Program-made: the position numbers and the translations under genes | Notes under the pieces: model-generated | What the model saw: the letters and a program-made list of their open reading frames with translations, nothing else | Database searches by the model: none | Told to the model about the DNA's origin: nothing | In this document: one piece after another, positions 42,720-51,632 of the stretch | Numbering within the stretch: position 1 is the stretch's first letter | How the letters are laid out: every line of letters starts with the position of its first letter | Assembly (NCBI RefSeq): GCF_041415945.1 | Contig: NZ_JBGCUS010000001.1 | Coordinates: 3,224,001-3,288,000 of the forward strand | Reading direction: 5' to 3' | Source of the DNA: Ancylobacter sp. IITR112 | Lineage (GTDB): Bacteria > Pseudomonadota > Alphaproteobacteria > Rhizobiales > Xanthobacteraceae | Length of the DNA stretch: 64,000 bases

Positions 42720-43889
42720 TTACTGGATGACCAGCTCGGCTTGCAGGGCGCCGGCTGTCTTGATCGCCTGAAGGACGGAGATGATGTCCGTCGGCCTCAT
42801 TCCCATACGGTTCAGACCTTGCACGAGGGTGTCGAGATCGGGCCCCCGCACCACGCTGAGATAGCCGCCATCCTGCTCGACCTGGACCTCGGTGTTCGGC
42901 ACCACCACCGTCTCGCCATAGGAGAAGGGCGCGGGCTGCGAGACCTGCGGCGTCTCGGTGACGCGGACGGTGAGATTTCCCTGGGTGACGGCGACGGTGG
43001 AGATCTTCACGTTGCGCCCGATCACCACCGTGCCGGAGCGCTGGTCGATGACGACGCGGGCGGGCGCGTCCGTCTGCACCGCGAGATCGCCGACCATGGC
43101 GAGGAATCGGGCGGCACCGATGCGCGGCGGCCGCTGCACCACCACGGAGCGCTGGTCGCGCGCCATCGCGGTCGGGCGGACCGGGCCGCCGATCTTGCCA
43201 TTGTCCGTCACCTGGGTGCCGAAGCGCGCATTGATGGCGTCGGCCACACGCGCGGCGGTGGAGAAATCGGGATTGTTCAGTTCCAGCACGAAGTGCGGCA
43301 GGTCGGCCAGTTCCCCCGGCGCCGGCTTTTCCACCAGCGCGCCATTGGGGATGCGCGCGGCGGTGGGCACGCCCTGGGTCACGCTTTCCGCCTCGCCGGC
43401 GGCGACATAGCCGGTGACGGCGAGCTGGCCCTGCGCCACCGCATAGGTCTGGCCGTCGGCGCTGTTCAGCGGCGTGATCAGCAGCGTGCCGCCCTTGAGC
43501 GAGGTCGCGTCGCCGAGCGAGGCGACATTCACGTCGATCCGTCCGCCGACCCCGGCGAAGGAGGGCAGATTGGCGGTCACCGCCACCGCCGCGACATTGC
43601 GCGAGCGCAGCGGCACGCCGCGCGTGCTGATGCCCAGCCGGTCGAGCATGGACTGCATCGCCTGCTCGGTGAAGGGCGAGTTGCGCAGCGTGTCGCCCGT
43701 GCCCTGCAGTCCGATGACGAGGCCATAGCCGATGAGCTGGTTGTCGCGCACTCCCTGCACGCTGGTGATGTCCTTGATGCGGGTCGCCGCCTCGCCCGCC
43801 GGCGCGAATGCCAGCAGCAGCAGGAGCGCGCAGAGCCCGCGCCCGGCCCGCAGGCGCCGTGTCCAGCCGGTCATGGAACGGCACATCAT
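42720..43889 (-). CDS. flgI: FlgI, flagellar P-ring protein
   Basis: This periplasmic ring protein around the rod has 389 residues, with a signal peptide (cleavage near GEAAT). Conserved segments include RIKDITSVQGVRDNQLIGYG, GVPLRSRNVAAVAVTANLP, GGTLLITPL and VVRGPDLDTLVQGLNRMGM, ending QAELVIQ. ATG 43889 overlaps the flgA stop (ATGA). A later ATG (43874) could also be used. Confidence 0.96.
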   Translation of the reverse strand: MMCRSMTGWTRRLRAGRGLCALLLLLAFAPAGEAATRIKDITSVQGVRDNQLIGYGLVIGLQGTGDTLRNSPFTEQAMQSMLDRLGISTRGVPLRSRNVAAVAVTANLPSFAGVGGRIDVNVASLGDATSLKGGTLLITPLNSADGQTYAVAQGQLAVTGYVAAGEAESVTQGVPTAARIPNGALVEKPAPGELADLPHFVLELNNPDFSTAARVADAINARFGTQVTDNGKIGGPVRPTAMARDQRSVVVQRPPRIGAARFLAMVGDLAVQTDAPARVVIDQRSGTVVIGRNVKISTVAVTQGNLTVRVTETPQVSQPAPFSYGETVVVPNTEVQVEQDGGYLSVVRGPDLDTLVQGLNRMGMRPTDIISVLQAIKTAGALQAELVIQ

Positions 43890-44470
43890 GGCGCGCTCAC
43901 CTTCACCGAGCCGTCGGCCTGCACGATGCCGGCGACGACCTTGCCGCTGTCGGCATTCTTCAGCTTCACCATGGCGCCGAGCGAGCCGGATTCCAGCGGC
44001 ACGCCGAGCGCGCGGATGCTGAGCCCGTCCTGTTCGAAGCGCAGTTCGGTGGCGACGCCGCGCGTCACCAGTTGCGCCTCGGCCACCGCCGCGACCGGGA
44101 TGGCGTTGCCGGCGGCAAGCGGGCGGCGCGCCACCTTGCCGACGAGCTGGCCATGATTGACCGCTAGCGGGTACTGGTTGGCCATGCTGGCAGGAAAAGC
44201 CTTCTCCGCCAGCATGGCGGCGGTGATGGTCTCGCCCGGCGCGATATTGGTCGCGGCGACGGGCAGGCTGATCTGCGACGCCACGGGAGCCGCCGGCGCG
44301 GCCGGCACCGGAGCCGGGGCCGGCGCGGGAGGCATGTCCATGCCCGACACCGTGTCGGCGATCGGCCGCTGGCGGGCGGCGGCGCTCTGCGCCAGAGCGG
44401 GCGCGACGGCCGGCATCAGGGCGCAGGAAAGGGCGAGGGCAAGCAGCCCCCCCGGCAGCAGCCGTGTCAT
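43886..44470 (-). CDS. flgA: FlgA, P-ring assembly chaperone
   Basis: This periplasmic chaperone for FlgI has 194 residues. A signal peptide (1-27, ending ALAQ) is followed by a Pro/Ala linker of about 30 residues and the SAF domain (ISLPVAATNIAPGETITAAM, GQLVGKVARRPLAAGNAI). The C-terminal part KNADSGKVVAGIVQADGSV is the conserved FlgA end. It follows flgG by 15 bp and overlaps flgI. Confidence 0.92.
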   Translation of the reverse strand: MTRLLPGGLLALALSCALMPAVAPALAQSAAARQRPIADTVSGMDMPPAPAPAPVPAAPAAPVASQISLPVAATNIAPGETITAAMLAEKAFPASMANQYPLAVNHGQLVGKVARRPLAAGNAIPVAAVAEAQLVTRGVATELRFEQDGLSIRALGVPLESGSLGAMVKLKNADSGKVVAGIVQADGSVKVSAP

Positions 44471-44485
44471 GGAAGCCGTCCTTCT

Positions 44486-45274
44486 TTAGCGGATGCCCTT
44501 GGCCACCGTCGCCGCCATCTCGTCGGCGGCCTGGATCACCTTGGAGTTCATCTCATAGGCGCGCTGCGCGGTGATGAGTTCGGTGATTTCCTTCACCGGA
44601 TCGACATTCGAGCCTTCGAGATAGCCCTGGTGGATCTTGCCGAAGCCGGCATCGCCCGCCACGCCGGTGACCGGCTGGCCCGAGGCCGCCGTCTCGCGGT
44701 AGAGATTGTTGCCGATCGGCTCCATGCCGCCATCATTGGCGAAATTGGCGAGGCTGAGCTGGCCGAGCAGTTGCGGGTCGGCCTGCCCGGCGGTCTTGGC
44801 GTAGATGTTGCCGGTCTCGTTGATGACGATCTCGGTGGTCTCGGCGGGAAAGGTGATGGCCGGCTGCACGACATAGCCGTCATTGGTGACGAGTTCGCCG
44901 GCCGGTCCCTTGCTGAAGGAGCCGGCGCGCGTGTACAGCGTCTCGCCGGTCGGGCCGGTGATCTGGAACCAGCCCCGCCCGTTGATCGCCATGTCGAGCG
45001 GATTGCCGGTCTGGGCGAGCGGGCCCTGCTGGTGCAGGTTGCGCACGCCGAGCGTGCGCACGCCGAGGCCGATCAGTGCCCCCTCCGGAATGGGCAGCCC
45101 GCCATCGGCATTGGGCACGCCCTGGGCGCGCTCGGCCTGGTAGAGCAGATCGGAGAACTCCGCCCGCGCGCGCTTGAAGCCGGTGGTATTGATGTTCGCG
45201 ATATTGTTCGCGATCACCTCGACATTGGTCTGCTGCGCGCTCATGCCGGTGGCGGCGATGGCCAGTGCTTTCAT
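44486..45274 (-). CDS. flgG: FlgG, distal rod protein
   Basis: This protein, the major part of the distal rod, has 262 residues, the usual length. The N-terminal rod signature is [19 protein letters not shown], and the C-terminal domain has [42 protein letters not shown] is characteristic of FlgG and FlgF. It lies 91 bp after fliE on the same strand, in the flgB-flgC-fliE-flgG order. Confidence 0.97.
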   Translation of the reverse strand: MKALAIAATGMSAQQTNVEVIANNIANINTTGFKRARAEFSDLLYQAERAQGVPNADGGLPIPEGALIGLGVRTLGVRNLHQQGPLAQTGNPLDMAINGRGWFQITGPTGETLYTRAGSFSKGPAGELVTNDGYVVQPAITFPAETTEIVINETGNIYAKTAGQADPQLLGQLSLANFANDGGMEPIGNNLYRETAASGQPVTGVAGDAGFGKIHQGYLEGSNVDPVKEITELITAQRAYEMNSKVIQAADEMAATVAKGIR

Positions 45275-45365
45275 GTCACAGTCCTCGGGCCCTCCCGGCC
45301 GACAAGGCGGGAGCGCGTGGAAACGGGGGTTCAGGAACGTGCGGGAGCGGGGTCCGGCCCGGGGG

Positions 45366-45683
45366 CTAGATCGCCATCCGCGAGATTTCCTGATAGGCGG
45401 CGACCACCTTGTCGCGGACCGCCAGCGCGGTCTGCAGCGTGGTCTCGGCCGCCATGATGGTCTGCACGACGTGCTGCACGGAGGCTTTGCCCTGCAGCCC
45501 GGTGATGGCGGCGGCTTCCGCCCCCTGCAGCGAGCCCACCGCCTGGCCGGAGATGTCGGCCAGCATGTCGGCGAAGCCGGTGGCCCCGGTGGCGCGGACG
45601 CCCGAGGCGGCGGCGGTGGCGCCGGTGGAAGCGGTGGCGCCGGCCCCGCGCAGGGCGGAGATCGAATTGAGCGCGTCCATCAT
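45366..45683 (-). CDS. fliE: FliE, MS-ring/rod junction protein
   Basis: This small adaptor links the MS ring and export gate to the rod. It has 105 residues. The Gly/Ala/Thr-rich middle is followed by the conserved helical C-terminus ([33 protein letters not shown]). Its first base overlaps the flgC stop. Two consecutive ATGs at the start make the exact first codon uncertain by one residue. Confidence 0.95.
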   Translation of the reverse strand: MMDALNSISALRGAGATASTGATAAASGVRATGATGFADMLADISGQAVGSLQGAEAAAITGLQGKASVQHVVQTIMAAETTLQTALAVRDKVVAAYQEISRMAI

Positions 45684-46102
45684 CAGCCGGCCCTCAACAG
45701 GTCGATGGTCATGGAAATCATCGAGCGTGCCTGCTTCATCATCTGGAGGTTGGCGGAATAGGAGCGGCCGGCCTCTCGCAGGTCGGCCATCTCCATGAGC
45801 ACGTTGACATTGGGCAGCTTCACATTGCCGTCGGCATCGGCGGCCGGATTGCCGGGATCGTGCTCGATGGTGAACGGCGTGGTGTCGTCGGTGCCGATGG
45901 CGTGGATGGCGACGCCGGGCCCGGCGCCGATGCCTTCCGGCGCGCCCATATGCACCGTCTTGCGCCGATAGGGGTCGGCGCCCGGCGTGGTGCCGGTGGA
46001 ATGGGCATTGGCGATGTTCTCGGACACCACCCGCATGCGGGTGGACTGCGCCTGCATGCCGGAACTGGCGATGCTGGAGATGGATTTCAGGGAATCGATC
46101 AT
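45683..46102 (-). CDS. flgC: FlgC, proximal rod protein
   Basis: This rod subunit has 139 residues. The N-terminus has [20 protein letters not shown] with the rod-type SENIANA motif, and the C-terminus has [20 protein letters not shown], ending in a helical tail. It shares one base with both flgB and fliE (TGATG junctions), so the three are translationally coupled. Confidence 0.96.
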   Translation of the reverse strand: MIDSLKSISSIASSGMQAQSTRMRVVSENIANAHSTGTTPGADPYRRKTVHMGAPEGIGAGPGVAIHAIGTDDTTPFTIEHDPGNPAADADGNVKLPNVNVLMEMADLREAGRSYSANLQMMKQARSMISMTIDLLRAG

Positions 46103-46485
46103 CAGGCGTTCCTCACACTGGCGAGCACCATGCGGTGGAAGGCGCGCACCACGCTCGTGTTCAAGGTAAAGGCCCCGTTGGTTTCGGCGGCCTTCACCAT
46201 CTGCTGGTCGAGGCTCACCGTGTTGCCGGATTCGGAGACTTCCCAGCTCTCGGCCGGCTTCACCTCGGCGCGCATCGCCTCGGCGCCGGTCGGCGAGAGA
46301 TGACCCGCCGAGGTGCGGGCCTGGGTGAGGTGGGTGCTGTCGAGCACCGCTGCGAACGGTTCGACATCCGCCGCCTTGTAGGCCGGCGTATTGGCATTGG
46401 CGATGTTCGCGGCGATCGTCGCCTGCCGCACCGACGCCCAGTCGGCGTGGCGGGAGGCGAGATCGAACAGGAAGATCTTGTCCAC
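46102..46485 (-). CDS. flgB: FlgB, proximal rod protein
   Basis: This rod subunit has 127 residues. It begins at GTG 46485, which has GGAG 6 bases upstream. The N-terminus matches FlgB ([38 protein letters not shown]). The C-terminus has [20 protein letters not shown]. The much longer open frame upstream is Arg/Gly-rich and covers other coding sequence, so it is not part of the gene. Confidence 0.93.
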   Translation of the reverse strand: MDKIFLFDLASRHADWASVRQATIAANIANANTPAYKAADVEPFAAVLDSTHLTQARTSAGHLSPTGAEAMRAEVKPAESWEVSESGNTVSLDQQMVKAAETNGAFTLNTSVVRAFHRMVLASVRNA

Positions 46486-46547
46486 GGCGGTCTCCGCATT
46501 CCTACGCGCGGACCGTAGGACCAGAACCTTGCACGAGGCTGGAGCCC

Positions 46548-47006
46548 TCAGTGCTCGCTGAGCCGGGCCGCCGCCAGCGCCGCCTCGAAGCGGCGGAGGT
46601 TTTCGCTCTCCGATCCGAGCGGGCTGGCGAACTCGACGGCGTCGATGTGCACGCCGACCGAATTTTCGTCGAACACCACATGGAACGCGGCGGTCATCGT
46701 CGACTGGCGGAAGTTGAGCGCGATGGACACATGCGGCGGCGCGCCCCAGTCGCTCTCGATCACCGCATGGCGCGCGTAGCAAAGCTGGCCCGGCTTGAGG
46801 AAAAGCTCGGCCGAGGAGGCGATGAGATCGTCGATATTGCTGTCCTGGCCGCCATTTATATAGGCCATCACCACCCCGGCATTGGTCAGGCACAGTTCAG
46901 TCAGGAACCCGCGCAACGCCTCGGCCAGCCGCTTTTCATAGGTGAGCAGCGCCAGCTCCGGCAGGCTGGCGATGTCGAGACGGCAAGGCCCCTCATTTCC
47001 GCGCAT
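46548..47006 (-). CDS. Hypothetical protein between flhB and flgB
   Basis: This soluble protein has 152 residues and no domain that I recognise. It starts at ATG 47006, inside the last codons of flhB (14-bp overlap), and ends 62 bp before flgB, so it is translated with the flagellar unit. Sequence features are an N-terminal helix (ALLTYEKRLAEALRGFLTE), a beta-rich middle (GQLCYARHAVIESDWG, VSIALNFRQSTMTAAFHVVF) and an acidic C-terminal helix. The mixed alpha/beta pattern with a C-terminal helix suggests a chaperone-like or regulatory role, but nothing shows function. Confidence 0.7.
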   Translation of the reverse strand: MRGNEGPCRLDIASLPELALLTYEKRLAEALRGFLTELCLTNAGVVMAYINGGQDSNIDDLIASSAELFLKPGQLCYARHAVIESDWGAPPHVSIALNFRQSTMTAAFHVVFDENSVGVHIDAVEFASPLGSESENLRRFEAALAAARLSEH

Positions 47007-48069
47007 TCTGGCCTCGCGAGTAGATGAAGAAGAGAATCTTGGCGACCGGACGGTAGAACTCCGCCGGAATCCACTGGTCGACCTCCACCGCCTCATAGAG
47101 CGCCCGCGCCAGCGCGCGGTCCTCCACGACGGGCACGCCGGAACTCTCGGCGATGGAGCGTATCTTCAGGGCGATCAGGTCCGCCCCCTTGGCGAGCACC
47201 AGCGGCGCCCCACCCTTCACCCGGTCATAATGCAGCGCGATGGCGTAGTGGGTCGGGTTGGCGATGACCAGCGAGGCACGCGGCACGGCGCTCATCATGC
47301 GGTGGCGGGCGCGTTCCTTGGCCAGCGAGCGCAGCCGCGCCTTGACCAGCGGGTCGCCCTCGGCCTGCTTGAACTCCTCCTTCACCTCCTGCTTGGTCAT
47401 GCGCAGCTCGGCGCGCCAGCTCAGCCGCGACCAGACGAGGTCGATGCACACCAGCGCGATGGTCGCCACGCACACCGCCGAGACCAGCCGCACGGCGAGG
47501 CCGAGCAGCATGGAGGGAACGAGCGTCGGGTCGCTCGACATCGCGCCCATGATGCTGTCCTTCGCCGACAGCAAGAGCATGACGCAGATCGCCGAGACGG
47601 CACCGAACTTGAACAGCGATTTCAGGAACTCGACCTGCCCGTGCCGGCCGAAGATGCGGGTGAAGCCCGAGGCCGGCGACACGCGCGACCATTGCGGGCG
47701 GATGCGCTCGCCGACGAAGCGCGGCATGTTCTGCGCCAGCGAGGCGACGAGGCCGAAGGCGGCGAGAACGAGCACGACCGGCAGCAGGAAGCGCGCGGCC
47801 AGCCCGAAAGCCAGCCAGAACAGGTCGATTGCGTCCTCGCCGCTGGCGATGCGGAAGCCGCCGGGATTGTCGATCAGCCGCGTCAGCCCCTGGGTGAGCA
47901 GCGCCGTCTGCGGGCCGGCGAAAAACGACAGGCTGACGAGTATGCCCAGCAGCGAGGCGAAGAGCGGCGCCTCGCGCGAGAACGGCACCTTGCCCTTCTC
48001 CAGCGCGTCGGCGATCTTCTTCTCGCTCGCTTCCTCGGTTTTGCTCTCCTTGTCATTATCCTCGGACAT
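46993..48069 (-). CDS. flhB: FlhB, export gate and specificity-switch protein
   Basis: This membrane protein controls the order of export and has 358 residues. It has a charged cytoplasmic N-terminus (TEEASEKKIADALEKGKVPF), four membrane helices and a C-terminal cytoplasmic domain. The self-cleavage motif NPTH is at 271-274. EEFKQAEGDPLVKARLRSLA is the conserved linker. Cleavage at Asn271 allows the switch from rod/hook to filament export, together with FliK. Confidence 0.96.
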   Translation of the reverse strand: MSEDNDKESKTEEASEKKIADALEKGKVPFSREAPLFASLLGILVSLSFFAGPQTALLTQGLTRLIDNPGGFRIASGEDAIDLFWLAFGLAARFLLPVVLVLAAFGLVASLAQNMPRFVGERIRPQWSRVSPASGFTRIFGRHGQVEFLKSLFKFGAVSAICVMLLLSAKDSIMGAMSSDPTLVPSMLLGLAVRLVSAVCVATIALVCIDLVWSRLSWRAELRMTKQEVKEEFKQAEGDPLVKARLRSLAKERARHRMMSAVPRASLVIANPTHYAIALHYDRVKGGAPLVLAKGADLIALKIRSIAESSGVPVVEDRALARALYEAVEVDQWIPAEFYRPVAKILFFIYSRGQNARK

Positions 48070-48092
48070 GGCGGCCCCCGGGGTGGCCTGAC

Positions 48093-49115
48093 CTAGCGCA
48101 CATAGGCTTCGTCCTCGCCGCCGGCATTGAGCTCGATCTCGCCGCGTCCCGCCATTTCCAGCGCCATGTCGGTGATGGCGCGCCGCGCCTCGTGCACGTC
48201 GCGGTGCGAGGCCGGCTCGCTGCTCATCAGCTCCTGCTCGACCATGCGCCGCACGCGCGAGCCGAGCGACTGCAGGATGACCTCGCGGAACTGGGCATCG
48301 GTGCCCTTCAGCGCCATCACCGTGCGGTCGTTCGGCACCTGGTCGAACAGCGCCGTGCGGGCGCGGGGCGGCAGGTTGATGATGTCGTCGAAGGTGAACA
48401 GCAGCCCCTTGAGGATTTCCGCCGACTTCGGCCGCGTGGTGGCGAGGCTGGAAAGCACGTTCTCCATGTCGTCGCGCTCCATCTTGTTGATGATGTCGGC
48501 GATGCGGGCATGGGTGTCGGCGCCCGCATTGCGGGCGAGGTTCACCATGAAGTCCTCATGGATGGTGTTCTCGATGATCCGCATCGTTTCGTCGACGATC
48601 GGCTTGAAGCCGAGCATGCGGCGCATCACGGCGTTGCGCATCGCCTCCGGCAGATGGCCGAGCACCTTGGCGGCGCAGGACGGCTTGACCCGCGAGAGGA
48701 TCAGCGCCGCGATCTGCGGATGTTCCTTGATCACATAGGCGGCGATGGTGCCCTCCGAGACCCCGGAGATGCGGTCCCAGATGCTGTGATTGGTCGAGCC
48801 GAGAATGTCGGTCATGATGGCGGAGATCTGCTCGGGAGGCAGAACCCCGTCGAGCAGGCGCTCGACATCGCTGGGCGAGCCGACAACATTGGCCCCGGCG
48901 ACGAACTGGGTGGCGAATTCCTCGATAGCGAGTTCGACCTGCGCGGTCGACACCGGGCGCATCTCCGCGATGGCGCGGGTGATCGCCTTGATCTCTTCCG
49001 GCTGGAAATGCTTCATCAGCCGCGCCGCCACCGGCCGGCCCATGGTCATGAGCAGCGCGGCGACGCGGTCGGACCCCTGCAGCGGGCGGGCCACTCTGGC
49101 GGTTACGGCGGACAT
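48093..49115 (-). CDS. fliG: FliG, flagellar motor switch protein
   Basis: This C-ring protein contacts the stator and has 340 residues. The N-terminal domain binds FliF (SDRVAALLMTMGRPVAARL). The middle domain has the EHPQ motif (KEHPQIAALILSRVKP). The C-terminal domain carries the charged torque helix (FTFDDIINLPPRARTALFDQ). It lies between fliN and flhB in the motA unit. Confidence 0.96.
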   Translation of the reverse strand: MSAVTARVARPLQGSDRVAALLMTMGRPVAARLMKHFQPEEIKAITRAIAEMRPVSTAQVELAIEEFATQFVAGANVVGSPSDVERLLDGVLPPEQISAIMTDILGSTNHSIWDRISGVSEGTIAAYVIKEHPQIAALILSRVKPSCAAKVLGHLPEAMRNAVMRRMLGFKPIVDETMRIIENTIHEDFMVNLARNAGADTHARIADIINKMERDDMENVLSSLATTRPKSAEILKGLLFTFDDIINLPPRARTALFDQVPNDRTVMALKGTDAQFREVILQSLGSRVRRMVEQELMSSEPASHRDVHEARRAITDMALEMAGRGEIELNAGGEDEAYVR

Positions 49116-49130
49116 GCGCCTTCAACCGCG

Positions 49131-49463
49131 TCAGCGCGAGATTTCGGCGCCGGACGTGCCGACGATCTCGGTCAGCGACACGCCGAAGCGGGAATTGTCC
49201 TCGTCCACCACAACCACTTCGCCACGGGCGATGATGCGGCCATTGACGACGATGTCGACCGGCTCGCCGACGCGGCGGTCGAGCGGCACGATGGCGCCGC
49301 GCCCGAGCTTCATCAGTTGCGCCACCGGCAGATTGGCCGAGCCGAGAACGACCTGCAGCGTGACCGGCACCCGCAGCAGCGATTCGAGGCCGCGGCCGCC
49401 GAAGCTTTCCTCAACCGTGCCCGTGCTGGCGAGCACTTCCGGAGAGAAGGTTTCGTGGCTCAT
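49131..49463 (-). CDS. fliN: FliN, flagellar motor switch protein
   Basis: This C-ring subunit has 110 residues. The SpoA domain is clear: VPVTLQVVLGSANLPVAQLM, LGRGAIVPLDRRVGEPVDI and ARGEVVVVDEDNSRFGVSLT. It overlaps the upstream small gene by 4 bp. The N-terminal extension is short, as in many alphaproteobacteria. Confidence 0.95.
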   Translation of the reverse strand: MSHETFSPEVLASTGTVEESFGGRGLESLLRVPVTLQVVLGSANLPVAQLMKLGRGAIVPLDRRVGEPVDIVVNGRIIARGEVVVVDEDNSRFGVSLTEIVGTSGAEISR

Positions 49464-49777
49464 CCGCGCAGATCCTTGTTCACGGGGGTCGGAAGAATGG
49501 CCGCGGCCTCGGCGCGGGCGCGGTCGAGCCGGGCGACCAGCGCCTCCGCCTCGCCGATGCGCACGCAGAGCGCGGCGATGAGCTCGCGGCTGTCGTCATT
49601 GAGCAGGGCGACGGCATCGCGCGCCTCGCCGAGCGCGGCGGCGCTGTCATGCAGCGCCAGCCGGTAGTGGCGCCCAACGGTCGAGAGCTCGTTGAGCTTG
49701 CGATACATCAGCACCACGCAGCCGCTCGTCACCACGAGCGCCACGAACAGCACCGCCTCAGCGGGGGAGAATGTCAT
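49460..49777 (-). CDS. Small single-pass membrane protein with coiled coil, between fliM and fliN
   Basis: This protein has 105 residues. Residues 6-25 form one membrane helix (AEAVLFVALVVTSGCVVLMY), followed by about 70 residues of Ala/Leu/Glu-rich helix likely to form a coiled coil. It starts at ATG 49777, inside fliM (20-bp overlap), and overlaps fliN by 4 bp, so it is tied to C-ring synthesis. I do not recognise a characterised family. By topology it could be an accessory to the switch complex or stator, which is inference. Confidence 0.72.
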   Translation of the reverse strand: MTFSPAEAVLFVALVVTSGCVVLMYRKLNELSTVGRHYRLALHDSAAALGEARDAVALLNDDSRELIAALCVRIGEAEALVARLDRARAEAAAILPTPVNKDLRG

Positions 49778-50702
49778 CAATGAACTCCTGATCGAGATCG
49801 ACCGCCTCTTCGATACGCAGCACATAAGACCCGTCAGCTTGCCCGAGGCTGCACCAGAACAGCGGCTGCTCGACGCTCTCCAGCTTGACGCGGCTGCGCG
49901 GCGTCGCCTGCAGCGGCAATATCTGCCCGACTTCCAGCTGCGCGGCGTCGCCGAGGGTGATCTCGCGCTCTTCCAGCACCGCGCGCAGCCGCACCTCGGT
50001 GCGCTGCACCTCGCCGCGAATGTGCTTGGTCCAGATCGGGTCGCGCGGCGATGATTCGCCGGCCGTGGTGCTGGCGAGCTGCTGGCGCAGCGGGGTGAGC
50101 GCGCCCTGCGGGATCAGCACGAACATCTCGCCGCCGCGATTGAGCGCCTGCAGCAGGAATTTGGCGCAGATGGCGAGGTTGTTGCGCCGCCCCACCACCG
50201 CGAAGTCCATGCGGGTTTCCTGCCGCTGGAACTTGAAGCTGACCTGGCTCACCAGCGCGAAGCTGCCCTGCAGCGCCTTGGCCATCTGCTCGAACAGGGC
50301 GATGGCGATGCGCAGCTCGATATTGGAGAAGGAGCGCTCGTCATCCACCGGCGGCTCGGAGCCGTCGGCGCCGAACAGCACCTCCACCATGCTGAACACG
50401 AAATCGCGGTCGAAGCCGACAATGACGTGGCTGTCCCATTCGGGCGAGTGGAACACGCCGACGATCGCCATGCCTTCATAGGTGTCGAGCACGTCGCCGA
50501 TGCGCCCGCTCTCCACCTGGCTCAGCGAGTAATAGGCCTGCGAGGAGGCGAGCTGGCGCAGGCTTTCCGCGCACAGCGTCGCCATCCGGTCGAAGATGAC
50601 GTGCAGCATCGGCAGCTTGTCGAGCGAAAGCCCGGCGGCGTCGAGCAGCAGGTCGCGAATGTCGGCCGGCGTGCCGGCGGAGGGGGTGGCGCGCATGTTC
50701 AT
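49758..50702 (-). CDS. fliM: FliM, flagellar motor switch protein
   Basis: This C-ring protein transmits the CheY signal and has 314 residues. The CheC-like middle domain has SYSLSQVESGRIGD-type and FVFSMVEVLFGADG segments, and NIELRIAIALFEQMAKALQG is conserved. The C-terminal SpoA domain is present (LRAVLEEREITLGDAAQLEV). The usual N-terminal CheY-binding motif LSQxEIDALL is not visible; instead the N-terminus reads TPADIRDLLLDAAG. It follows motA by 4 bp. Confidence 0.92.
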   Translation of the reverse strand: MNMRATPSAGTPADIRDLLLDAAGLSLDKLPMLHVIFDRMATLCAESLRQLASSQAYYSLSQVESGRIGDVLDTYEGMAIVGVFHSPEWDSHVIVGFDRDFVFSMVEVLFGADGSEPPVDDERSFSNIELRIAIALFEQMAKALQGSFALVSQVSFKFQRQETRMDFAVVGRRNNLAICAKFLLQALNRGGEMFVLIPQGALTPLRQQLASTTAGESSPRDPIWTKHIRGEVQRTEVRLRAVLEEREITLGDAAQLEVGQILPLQATPRSRVKLESVEQPLFWCSLGQADGSYVLRIEEAVDLDQEFIDDILPR

Positions 50703-50706
50703 TCGA

Positions 50707-51591
50707 TCAGGCTGCCTGTGCCACGGCCGAAAGGTTGGGCACGTTGGAGATGGCTTCCGCCTCGACCTCGTCGATGGTCGGCCGCTCGGAGGAGGAGATG
50801 GTCTTGCGCCCGTGTTCGAGCGCGATCTGCGGCAGCGCGCCGTTCATGTAGGCGATCAGCGACTGCTTCACGATGATGAAGGGCTGGACCTGCTTCTCGC
50901 GCATGATCTTGATGTAATGCGCCATCGGCCCGAGGATCGCGTAGGAGGTGTAGATGCCGATGAGGGTGCCGACGAGCGCCGAGGCGATGTAGTGGCCGAG
51001 GATTTCCGGCGACTGGTCGATGGCGCCCATCGCCTTGACGATGCCGAGCACCGCCGCGCAGATGCCGATCGCCGGCATGCCTTCGGCCACCGTGCTCAGC
51101 GCCCCGGCCGGCTTGGTCTTGTATTTCTTGATGGTCGAGATTTCCTGTTCCATCAGCCCCTCGATCTCGTGCGAGCGGGCATTGCCGATGACGATGAGCC
51201 GCGCATAGTCGCAGATGAACTGCGTCAGCTCCTTGTCCTTCAGAATGTTCGGGAAGTGCTGGAACAGCGCGGAATTGGCGGGGTCGTCGATGTGACCTTC
51301 GACCTCGTTGCGCGGGCGGGTGCGCAATTCGCGCATCAGCGCATAGAGCAGGCCGAGCAGGCCGAGGAAATCCTTGCGCTTGGGCGCCTTGCCGGAAAAG
51401 GCCTGGCCCAGCGCCTTGCCGGTGTCCTTGACCGTCGACATCGGGTTGGCGATGAGGAAGGTGGCGAAGGCGATGCCGAAAATGATGACATATTCAAAGG
51501 GTTGCCAGATCACTTCGAGATGGCCGCCCATGGCGACGAAGCCACCTCCGATGGAGGCGAACCCCAGGACAATGCCGATCAGAATGAACAA
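50707..51591 (-). CDS. motA: MotA, flagellar stator ion channel
   Basis: This stator protein with four membrane helices has 294 residues. It starts at TTG 51591, chosen because the family N-terminus (FILIGIVLGFASIGGGF) begins there and GGAGGGG lies upstream. No ATG fits. The cytoplasmic loop has NARSHEIEGLMEQEI, and helices 3-4 contain the conserved prolines (GMPAIGICAAVLGIVKAMG, SYAILGPMA). It is the first gene of the 12-kb unit ending with fliP. A direct-repeat site lies 41 bp upstream, and the gene is divergent from DUF1217. Confidence 0.93.
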   Translation of the reverse strand: MFILIGIVLGFASIGGGFVAMGGHLEVIWQPFEYVIIFGIAFATFLIANPMSTVKDTGKALGQAFSGKAPKRKDFLGLLGLLYALMRELRTRPRNEVEGHIDDPANSALFQHFPNILKDKELTQFICDYARLIVIGNARSHEIEGLMEQEISTIKKYKTKPAGALSTVAEGMPAIGICAAVLGIVKAMGAIDQSPEILGHYIASALVGTLIGIYTSYAILGPMAHYIKIMREKQVQPFIIVKQSLIAYMNGALPQIALEHGRKTISSSERPTIDEVEAEAISNVPNLSAVAQAA

Positions 51592-51632
51592 TGCCGACCC
51601 CTCCGTTGTTGGTTGAGGGTCTAGGCAAGCAA

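Noticed and set aside
46102..46893. 263-residue version of FlgB
   Set aside because: FlgB is about 130 residues, and GTG 46485 has a good SD; the upstream part overlaps another gene.
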